Source: Schizochytrium sp. TIO01
Taxonomy: Eukaryota; Sar; Bigyra; Thraustochytrida; Thraustochytriidae
Assembly (NCBI GenBank): GCA_004764695.1
Contig: SMSO01000037.1
Coordinates: 108,247-172,246, forward strand
DNA: 64,000 nucleotides
Direction of reading: 5' to 3'
Positions 50,692-59,009 of this stretch are shown here, in pieces. The stretch's first letter is position 1. Each line of letters begins with the position of its first letter. The position numbers were made by a program, and so were the translations under genes. The notes beneath the pieces are model-generated. The model ran no database searches. It was not told the origin of the DNA and saw only the letters and a list, made by a program, of their open reading frames with translations.

Positions 50692-53600
50692 CTAAGTATC
50701 ATATGACGTGTGCGGAAGTGTAATTAAAGAAACCCGGTTCTCTTCGATGTCAGTAGGAAAGAGTTTGAGCTCCTCCCCTTCAGCAGCAGCGTCTGCGACA
50801 GCTGCAAGTAGGCCTGCACGATTGGCTAGCTTGCGAACACGAGAAATATCTCTGCTTGCAATTCGTGATGCTTTCTTGGAAAGCTCCAAGGCTTCTTCGA
50901 ACTCGCCTTTAGCTTCAAGCACCTCGCTTATACGCCACAAGGCTTCTGCTAATTTGGAATCCCGTTTTCCTCGGACCTCTTCACGGATTTTGGCAGCTTG
51001 ACGAAAATCATCCAACGCTTCGTCAAGACGACGCTCGAGCTGATAGCAAATTCCTCTTGCTAGTAGTAGCTCACTGAGATCCACTAATTCAACGTTTGGA
51101 AGTGACTCTAGCCTAGTCAATGCTTTCTCAAAAGTTTTCAAGGCCATGCGAGGTTTCCTTAGAACGGAGCGCTCAAGAATTCCGACACGGGTTAGTGCAA
51201 GACCAAGATCTCGATCTGTCCAATCTGGGAGATCTTCTAACACAGCAACACCAGCACGGAGCTGCTCCAGGGCTCGGCCGGCATTTTTCCTTCGCGCGAA
51301 TAAACCTGCCATGTTAGTGTGTGCTCGATACACGATCAAGGATGGCTGCCCACGAGCTAAGGTCTGGGACATTTCTAATGCTTGCAAACCATACTTCCAA
51401 GCCTCCTCTAAATTGCGGACCCGAGAATGTTCGCTGAGACAACGCGATAAAGCAAAGAGAACATGCACTACCAGATGGTGGGGAGTCGACCCGAAAGTAT
51501 TTTGCAAAAGCATTAATGACTCCTTGAAGGCGTCTACTGCAAGACCAGTGCAGCGCATACGTGTATATACAAAACCTTGGGCAGAGTAGATGGTCGCTCG
51601 CTGCAATGCACAATCTTCATCTAAGTCAAGTTCCGCCATTGCTAAGTCCAGCTCCTCAAGTGCTTCCGTTGTTTCCTTCTGCCGAACAAGAACTGCGGAG
51701 AACATACATCTCTGCTGAGCACGTTTGCGACACAATACCAGAGGGTCTTTGATACGCAGATTGACTTGCCGTGCTTGATAGAGCAAACTTGTGGCATGCT
51801 CAAAGCTGGGGTCATCAAGCTCACACCTTGCCAGTGCTAGACGTGTCAACAAAAGAACCCGTGTACTCCCAAAGCGTTCCATCCTCGGCGCAATATCATC
51901 AAGGATGTTAAGTGCTGTAGTAAATGTCGTAGCTGCATTTTCCCACAGATGAAGTTTTGCTTGCAAGATACCCAAGGTTCGAAGGTGATAAACACGGGAG
52001 ATATGTGGCGTGTCTTCTCCCAACAGAATTTCCACCTCGTGATGAGTTGCTTCACTAAGTTTTAACGCCTGGCCCCTTTCCCCCACATCGTACAGAGCAT
52101 TTGCAAGAACATGTTGTGCATCGTATACGATGAGGCTCCTCGCACCCAAACAAGAACGTAAGCTACCCACCGCAACCTCGATCACTTCTTGAGATTGCTG
52201 CCAGTTGTCCATTGAGCTCAACGTGACAGCCAACCACAATTGTGCTTTTGCTGTCTCAAGATGATTAACGCCCAATGCTAACTCACATAACCGCACTACC
52301 ATTTGCATCTGGCTCAATGCTTCAACGCGCTTGCCTTGATGAGAAAGAGCAATACCTTGTAGAAGTAGCAAACCTGCAATGCGACCTGAACAAGGTTTAA
52401 AAATACGATGAGCTTCTGTCAGAGCGTATTCAATATTTTCCATTGCAGAATTGAGGTCTAGTTTCCGCATTGAGATCTCTGCGATCAGCTCAACCACATC
52501 AATTTTCAGACGGATAAGGTCTTTCACTTCCTTTTCGTTTCGGAAATCTTCTTCTGGGAGCCTTGCAAGCATACATTCTATAATTTCAAGAATCTCATCA
52601 CACTTTTGAGCTGCATCATCATCGTTATATCTTGAATAATCAATCCATGCGAGATGTAAAAGCAAGTACTGGCATTCTAAGCTTTTTGTTACGCTCTGTG
52701 ACATAGCGTTTATTAGACAGTCCTTGGCCAAATCATATTGAGCTAACACTTTAGCTACCAAGCTTACAGCGGTTAAGCAGTTAGTAACATCAAAGGAACT
52801 GTGATCATTACAACTCGCCTGTTCAACTGGTAATTTATACAAATGGGTATTATCATGTTCTCTCAAAAGTAGAGCTGATGGTGGAATGTCTAGTATAGTT
52901 GTCAATTTGACCTCTTGCCTTAAACCGACCCCAATTTTGGCATGCTCAAGCGAGGGGAGATTGGTGTATTTTTTTGCTATGGTCTCAAGTATAGCTACCA
53001 GCCACTCAAGCAGTTTAGATATAAGCATTGGCTTAACTTCTGATCTCCAATTGTGTTCCAAAGCGAGGGTAATTCCTGCTACCTCACGCTCCTCGTAAGA
53101 TTGGATTCTTTCGATAGGGTGGACGGTATAGCACATGTTTTCTATGCGAAGAGCCCAATAACGGCCAAGCACCGAACTGTAGATAGCATTTTCCCAGGAT
53201 ACTTGTGATTCCTCATCGGCCTTTGCACTGACGAAAGATTCAGCGAGATAGCTCGCCATGGAATTTTGAGCGCTTTCCAAGGCAAGTACTTCGATCGGGA
53301 GTTTCTGCTCAATCAGTTTGCTTAAAGCATATACTGAGCCTAGGTCCCTCAATAGAGAGGGTTCAACCCAGTCATCTATTAGAGCAACACAATCTGCAAA
53401 TTCCTCCGCTTTTGACATGCAATCTCTTCCTGGACCAGACGAAGCAACCTTATATGGGGCCGAAAATGCTGCAATCCAGTAGTAGTGCCCATCGCCCCGT
53501 TGGCGTAATACCTTCAAGAGGTCTGCTAGAGGAACATCTTGTGAACAGACAACTAAAGTCCCCCGTTCAGGACCCACAAGATCTTCCTCTCGCACCCGGC

Positions 53601-54120
53601 CAGCCTGAACCCAACTCAAATGGTGCCCACAAGCTGGGAGTACTACATGTAGCAATACGTGTTTAAGCGTCCATTGCTTACGTGGCAAGATTCTAGACGA
53701 AGCGGATGCTTCCGTTGCTGCTGATGACCTTAATAATGGCTCCGCTCTTGACATTGGAACTGGAACTCCTGCTGCTCTGAATCTTGGTAACGAAAGTCTT
53801 GAAACTGATGGCCTCCGGACTGATAGCCCTGTTGTTCCCATGTTTGTTCCTTCGCAAGACACTTTCGAACCTTGCCCTTCGAAATCATCCACGAGGTCTA
53901 CATGTGGCGCAAGAATCCCGGATGCAAGCTTTTCCTGAAAGCTCTCAAGCGCATCCAGACTCACGCAATGGGTATCACAACTCGCACGAACACCAGCTAG
54001 ACGCTGCGAAGACCTTGAAAGAGACACTACTGCACGCCGAAGAGCAGCCCCCCCTCTTAATTGAATTGATGTTCGCGAGAACCTGCCTCTGTTTTTGCGA
54101 GTGCCACGCTCATCCACCAT
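50692..54120 (-). CDS. TPR-repeat protein with degenerate TIR-like N-terminal domain
   Basis: The 1142-residue product has a basic, Ser/Arg-rich N terminus (1-145), a compact alpha/beta domain at about 150-300 and tandem TPR-like helices of the kinesin-light-chain type from about 450 to 1110 (for example LGVNHLETAKAQLWLAVTLS, GEDTPHISRVYHLRTLGIL). The alpha/beta domain reads LVGPERGTLVVCSQDVPLAD, HYYWIAAFSAPYK (213-224), then DCVALIDDWVEPSLLRDLGS (243-262). It resembles a protist TIR-like module usually written SHAW..FWID.F..NQH..PW..P..RAWCLYE (established only from memory of the pattern; unverified). Here the WC..E position is lost, suggesting no NADase activity. The start ATG at 54120 has perfect context (GCCATGG). 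Kinesin light chain itself is unlikely because its N-terminal heptads are missing. Confidence 0.8.
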   Translation of the reverse strand: MVDERGTRKNRGRFSRTSIQLRGGAALRRAVVSLSRSSQRLAGVRASCDTHCVSLDALESFQEKLASGILAPHVDLVDDFEGQGSKVSCEGTNMGTTGLSVRRPSVSRLSLPRFRAAGVPVPMSRAEPLLRSSAATEASASSRILPRKQWTLKHVLLHVVLPACGHHLSWVQAGRVREEDLVGPERGTLVVCSQDVPLADLLKVLRQRGDGHYYWIAAFSAPYKVASSGPGRDCMSKAEEFADCVALIDDWVEPSLLRDLGSVYALSKLIEQKLPIEVLALESAQNSMASYLAESFVSAKADEESQVSWENAIYSSVLGRYWALRIENMCYTVHPIERIQSYEEREVAGITLALEHNWRSEVKPMLISKLLEWLVAILETIAKKYTNLPSLEHAKIGVGLRQEVKLTTILDIPPSALLLREHDNTHLYKLPVEQASCNDHSSFDVTNCLTAVSLVAKVLAQYDLAKDCLINAMSQSVTKSLECQYLLLHLAWIDYSRYNDDDAAQKCDEILEIIECMLARLPEEDFRNEKEVKDLIRLKIDVVELIAEISMRKLDLNSAMENIEYALTEAHRIFKPCSGRIAGLLLLQGIALSHQGKRVEALSQMQMVVRLCELALGVNHLETAKAQLWLAVTLSSMDNWQQSQEVIEVAVGSLRSCLGARSLIVYDAQHVLANALYDVGERGQALKLSEATHHEVEILLGEDTPHISRVYHLRTLGILQAKLHLWENAATTFTTALNILDDIAPRMERFGSTRVLLLTRLALARCELDDPSFEHATSLLYQARQVNLRIKDPLVLCRKRAQQRCMFSAVLVRQKETTEALEELDLAMAELDLDEDCALQRATIYSAQGFVYTRMRCTGLAVDAFKESLMLLQNTFGSTPHHLVVHVLFALSRCLSEHSRVRNLEEAWKYGLQALEMSQTLARGQPSLIVYRAHTNMAGLFARRKNAGRALEQLRAGVAVLEDLPDWTDRDLGLALTRVGILERSVLRKPRMALKTFEKALTRLESLPNVELVDLSELLLARGICYQLERRLDEALDDFRQAAKIREEVRGKRDSKLAEALWRISEVLEAKGEFEEALELSKKASRIASRDISRVRKLANRAGLLAAVADAAAEGEELKLFPTDIEENRVSLITLPHTSYDT

Positions 54121-55620
54121 GGCCTTTAGGGAATAGTGTGATAAACACTCGATCAGTTGGCCAATAAAAATTAGCGAGGCTTTCCCTCGCTCAACTTGCT
54201 TCAATCAACGTAGGTCTGGCGTGGCGATCCAGAGTCATGAAAGAGGCCGCACCTGGCGGTATGAAGATAGGTTTCCGGTCTAGGTAGTAAACCTCGCTTT
54301 TAGGCGATCGATTGAGTGAGCGAAAAGGTCAAGTTCATTTCTCAATTTTCACGTGCTGCAAGATGCACATAGAATAATTACTATGACAGCTACTACTTCA
54401 GAGCTTGGAGTATTCTTCATAATTTGAACATGAAAGGTACAGAATGGGGAGTTAAGTTTGAGAAATTGAGACTCCTGCGATGCACAGACCGCAGTGACTA
54501 TAAGTAATGTTGAACTTGAGTTTCGAAAATGGAGGTAGTAATGTAGAATCGAAAGAGACGGTGTGCACCGTAGATAATGAATGTTTGACCCAAATTGGGA
54601 TATTCGCGGCCGAAATTAAAGTCTGACAAGAGGCCTGCTAACGATGTGAATCCCTTTGCAGCTGCATCTATCTACGAAATCAGAATCCAATACAACGACA
54701 TCCAGAAAAATAACTACATTTTATTCGAAATGAAGAAATCTAGGTAGTAATGAAAGAAATATTATGTGCATGCGCCGTGCAAACGAACAATTGAGGGTGT
54801 TCACGATAAGTTTTAAAGTTGTGCAGGACTTGGAGGTAGTACAGGTAGAAGCTTCCAATACAAAGTTGCATGGACGTGATAAGTTTCACGAGGCAACCAA
54901 ATGCTGAAATCGTACCAGATGGTATCATTACACGCTCTGCGCTGCATTGCCTGCTTGCGCTGCTACAGATGAAGTAGGTACGTAAGTAAACTGTATTAAT
55001 TCTTACAGGAGTCTAGTAATACTTTTGGACATCGTCCATTGATATATATATATATATATACCTTGGAAAACAGATCCACAGTACAACTTAAAACGAGTAG
55101 ACATCTGTTCCTCTCTCGGCAAACCTATAATCCATTGCCTCGCTTGGCATATTGCTACATATTTTCAACCACAGTCGCACGGTATTGGTTCTGCAGCGAC
55201 CAGAATCTAATCTGATAATCTTCCCACGTCACTGTATTGCTTTTTATATAGCCTCATAGTATGTATATATATTTTTTTTCTTTTTTAAAGTTTATTTATT
55301 TATTTTAATTCTAAAATTAGAAATTAGAAAAAATCATAATGATAATAGTATTTAATCTTAAAAAATAAATAATATAGTAAGTTTTTTCAAGCTAGTCTCT
55401 AGTCGTAGGCTTATAACATATAGTAGGTACCGATGGCCCCCGCCTCTAAAGAGAAACATTCACTCTTAAAGGTCCTAACCTACCTACCTGCTACTTAATG
55501 TCTGTCTATGAATCAGTGAAATTAATCTTTCCGTCGTTGGCACAGCAAGCAAACTGCAAGTCAACGCCGGTGCCAGTGTCTCTTGTGCGGGTCAACCGCG
55601 CAATATCAATCAGCGCAACT
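54121..55620. promoter_or_regulatory. Divergent promoter region, TPR protein / dynactin subunit 4
   Basis: This 1.5-kb head-to-head region has at least five TAGGTAGTA-type motifs (54281, 54533, 54741, 54834, 55476) and a TCACGTGC site (54350). It also holds a TA dinucleotide repeat (55042-55060) and an AT-rich block (55260-55380). An alternative upstream ATG of the right gene lies at 55498. Confidence 0.5.
55042..55060. repeat. TA dinucleotide repeat
   Basis: About nine TA units. Confidence 0.8.
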
Positions 55621-57306
55621 ATGTCAGATCCGTGGATGCGCGTGGATGCAGACTCCGCTTACTGGTTCTCAAGCCTGAGGAGCCAAGCGGAGGTGGAAGC
55701 TGGCATGAGCGTGACCTTTGAGCCGCTGAGCTCTCGGGCGCCAAAGGAGCTCGCAGATCTTCTATTCTGCCAGACCTGCAATCGCATTCTCACAAGACAC
55801 CCTCGCGATGTTGTAGACGAAATCGATGCCTATTACTGCCCTCATAGTTTGGACAATATGACTACATCAGATGCCATGGCTTTTATGCAGCGCAGCCCAA
55901 AGGTCTTTGAGTGCCCGGTTTGCGAGGCCGTGCTTGCTACTCAAGCCGAGTTTGGACTTCAAGTACCAGAGTCCAAATCGAAACAGGATTTTGAACCAAA
56001 TCAAAACCCTTCTGTGAACACAGAGGTTCACACAGATGCTCTGTACTTTTTTGCCTGTGGACATTGCTGCTGGGATTCTGTGGGTATTGATCTGACAGCA
56101 GCTTCGCCTGGAGAACTAATTCAGGCTGCATTGCAACGTGAGAAGAGCGACGGTCTGGACAGAACTAAGCTCCTCCCTGAGCTTACCAAATACTTTGTGG
56201 CCGTTGAGAGTAAACTTGGACTTTCGGCGAGCGTGCCGAGCCCCAGTAACAGCTCTGTGGGTCTACAGAGAAATTCTAGCCAGCAGCAGGTTAAATCTCT
56301 GGCATCCTTACTCGATGAAGACGAACCAAAGAACGGGGGTAATATCGATGACGAGGATGAAGATGGAGATGACGAGGAAAGACTCAATGATAGCCTCTGG
56401 CGATGGGAGGATGTGGATAATGCGCAGAGCATTAGAGCTCAGCAAGCACTTTTCGGGGAACCTGAAAACTCGTTGCCAGAATCACTGGAAAAGATTATGC
56501 AGGAGCTCAGAGAACGGGCAGGAAATGGTCATGGATATGATGATCAAAAGTTTCCTCAGCGCTCGCAATTGCGGACTAAAAGGGCAATTCGCTGCCGTCA
56601 GTGCATGGACAAAAACTTCGACAACATTCTTGTGAAGGGTCAGATTAACCCTCTGAAGGGCGACTCCTCAATTCGCACCAATGTTGGACAGTGGTTCAAA
56701 AAAAAGAGTCTTGCGTATGAACTTTTGCCTCGCATAGTCGTTGTGGAAGTCGGCCCCATAAACATGTCCGTTGTAGTTACAAACCCGCGCGATCTGATCA
56801 TAGAAGTAAGCTTTGACCGGTCCCCGTGGGTGAGGTTAGATGCGCATGATGAAGTCGAAGAGCTTGACCTGATTACTGCGGCGCAACCACCAAAACCATC
56901 CAAGCCACGCCAGGATGACCCTCAAGATCTCGTGCTTGCTCGCTTCTTTAATAAGGTGCTACTGAATCTCCCTATTCACCCAGCTGTGAAGGTGGTACGC
57001 ATGCGTGGGGGCGGCGAGGACACGGATGAGGTAAAAGAGCTAGAGTTTAGGGTACATTTCTCACACAATCACAATGAGATTGCCGAAGATACTGAAGATG
57101 ATGAAAAGGGCAATGTCGACCCGAATACTACAATCACATCGGAAGCTTTTAGTGAAAACGACGAAGGCAATGATGAGAGTGGCAATAAACCTGACCGAAA
57201 TACCGAAGATACTAATGAACGATCTGGTGCTCAGATTAGCGATAAAGAGAGCCACACTGCCCAGGAAACTGATAGTGAGATTTATTCCAATGAGAACGAG
57301 GATTAA
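55621..57306 (+). CDS. DCTN4: Dynactin subunit 4 (p62)
   Basis: p62 sits at the pointed end of the dynactin Arp1 filament and helps dynein cargo binding. The 561-residue product has the family's paired cysteines: LLFCQTCNRIL, EIDAYYCPHSLDNM, FECPVCEAVL, FFACGHCCWDS, and after a disordered insert IRCRQCMDKNFDN. A beta-rich C-terminal half (LLPRIVVVEVGPINMSVVVTN, NLPIHPAVKVVRMRGG written in part) follows as in DCTN4. The tail is acidic (Glu/Asp/Asn-rich) and longer than in animals. The start is placed at 55621 (MSDPWMRVD, A at -3), where homology-like sequence begins; an in-frame ATG at 55498 would add 41 residues in poorer context. Its presence implies a dynein-dynactin system, in line with the ciliary gene nearby. 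Confidence 0.9.
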   Translation: MSDPWMRVDADSAYWFSSLRSQAEVEAGMSVTFEPLSSRAPKELADLLFCQTCNRILTRHPRDVVDEIDAYYCPHSLDNMTTSDAMAFMQRSPKVFECPVCEAVLATQAEFGLQVPESKSKQDFEPNQNPSVNTEVHTDALYFFACGHCCWDSVGIDLTAASPGELIQAALQREKSDGLDRTKLLPELTKYFVAVESKLGLSASVPSPSNSSVGLQRNSSQQQVKSLASLLDEDEPKNGGNIDDEDEDGDDEERLNDSLWRWEDVDNAQSIRAQQALFGEPENSLPESLEKIMQELRERAGNGHGYDDQKFPQRSQLRTKRAIRCRQCMDKNFDNILVKGQINPLKGDSSIRTNVGQWFKKKSLAYELLPRIVVVEVGPINMSVVVTNPRDLIIEVSFDRSPWVRLDAHDEVEELDLITAAQPPKPSKPRQDDPQDLVLARFFNKVLLNLPIHPAVKVVRMRGGGEDTDEVKELEFRVHFSHNHNEIAEDTEDDEKGNVDPNTTITSEAFSENDEGNDESGNKPDRNTEDTNERSGAQISDKESHTAQETDSEIYSNENED

Positions 57307-59009
57307 AATCTGTAGTTGTAATTATTAATTTGACCCCATCGACAATGAACCGCCATCTTGTTCTCTCCCCCCCCTCCCTTTTTTTCGTTCTAAAATCACG
57401 CTATACCTGGCTTTTGATCTCCATGCATGAATTGTAATGTAGTTGAATTTCGCAGGTCGATTTCCCTTCAAGCTCACTATGATGGCCGTTCCATTGTACT
57501 TGCGGCATCATTCAAAATTCAGTAGTCAAAGTCATTGTACGAATATTCCGAGGTGTCTGCCAATCATTTTTGAGCTCAAGCTCCTTTTCCTCTGATTCAA
57601 TACAAACAACTCATCATCTGCAAATCAGTATCTTTCACAGGCGCTCTGCCTTTCATTTTCTGAATTGCCCGCGACTTATTTAACCTGGAGCCCTTTCCTT
57701 CTGAGGCAGTACAAGTAGCTTGAGTTTTGATCACGAAAATTGGATTTTGATATTACCACTTACAGTAGTAGGCCTAGCAGGTATCCGGTCTAGTCGTGAT
57801 GCTCGCTCAGAAAAGAAGAGCTCAATGCTTAATGGTATCAGGTACCACGACGTCTTCTTCGTTGCAACGCCTTCTTCCTGGATCCCCATTCCCTTCAAAC
57901 CAAACTGCTCACATACGCCGTCCATTGTCGCCTGCGCAAACGAAGATCATCGATTATTTTAAACCAAACCAGAATCCTCCAAGAATGACCCAATCTAAAG
58001 TACTTTGCATTTATCAGAATACTACTGCTCTTTTCCATCTGCAGCGTTCTGTTTGCCCATAGCAACATGATAAGATCACCTATGCCGTTCTTTTTCAAGC
58101 TTTAAGGACAGCTAAGGAGGGGGGCCTGGGGATATTTACTCATTCTCCTCTTAACCGTATTAAACCTGTATCTGACCGTTCTTAGCAGCCTCCTCATTGG
58201 AGTGGGCAACGAGACCTATTGCGGAAACGGCCCCTTTCAGCCATATGTATCTTGTATCACGAAAGCGCTCAGTCAAGTGACAAATTATCATGTGATGATA
58301 GAAGAAATCAACAATAGAAGTAGGTAGGGCAAGCTAGCTCCTCAATAATAGTAGTAGTTCAAGAAAGAGAAATGAAAAGAGATGAAAAGAAATGAAGAAG
58401 AAGATTAATTGAAGCGACGGCGAAGAAGCAGACGGGAAAGCGCTCGCTCTGGCGGCCTCCGCTCGCGACTCGAGCAGGCAGGCAGGAAGGCAGGCGGGAG
58501 GGAAGGTATCTATAGCGTGGCGGTGAGCCCTCGCCTCCTCACCCGCGTGGAAAACGTGGCCTGGGTCCAGGCATTCAATACGCAAATACGTTCGTTCTTC
58601 GTCGTGTATAGATAACCTCTTCATCTCTTTCGTCCTAGCTTGCAGAAACGTGATAGAAGACATTCCAAGTAACTGGAAAATAAGGATACGTGAAAACACA
58701 TCAGGGATACGGTCGAGAATTGCGAAATCTGCAGCAGAGATTGCCCGGAGGAAACATTACTGGTACCAGCATATTTTTCGTTGCTGGAGAGCAATCTCAG
58801 ACAAATTTATAGTTGCGCACTTTTTTGGTTTTGTTGGTTTTGTTGCGAGATACAACTAACTCGCAGCTTGGATCATCTCTGGTGAGGTGAAGTGGATCAG
58901 ACCAAATCACCTGGCCTCAAAAAAATAATATAGCTTCTTCACTTCAAGAGAACTTCACGGATCTGAAAAGATCAATTGATCAGTTGTGGTGAGACGATAA
59001 GCAGCCACC
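57307..59009. other. Intergenic region, 1.7 kb
   Basis: It contains the DCTN4 3' flank and the promoter of the next gene. TAGTAGG motifs occur near 57766 and 58317. A purine-rich GGCAGG/GGAAGG stretch lies at 58475-58506. Several frames of 60-120 codons overlap on both strands and are not convincing. Confidence 0.5.
58475..58506. repeat. CAGG/GGAAGG purine-rich repeat
   Basis: Imperfect tetranucleotide CAGG/GGAA units in a GC-rich patch about 500 bp before the next start. Confidence 0.6.
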
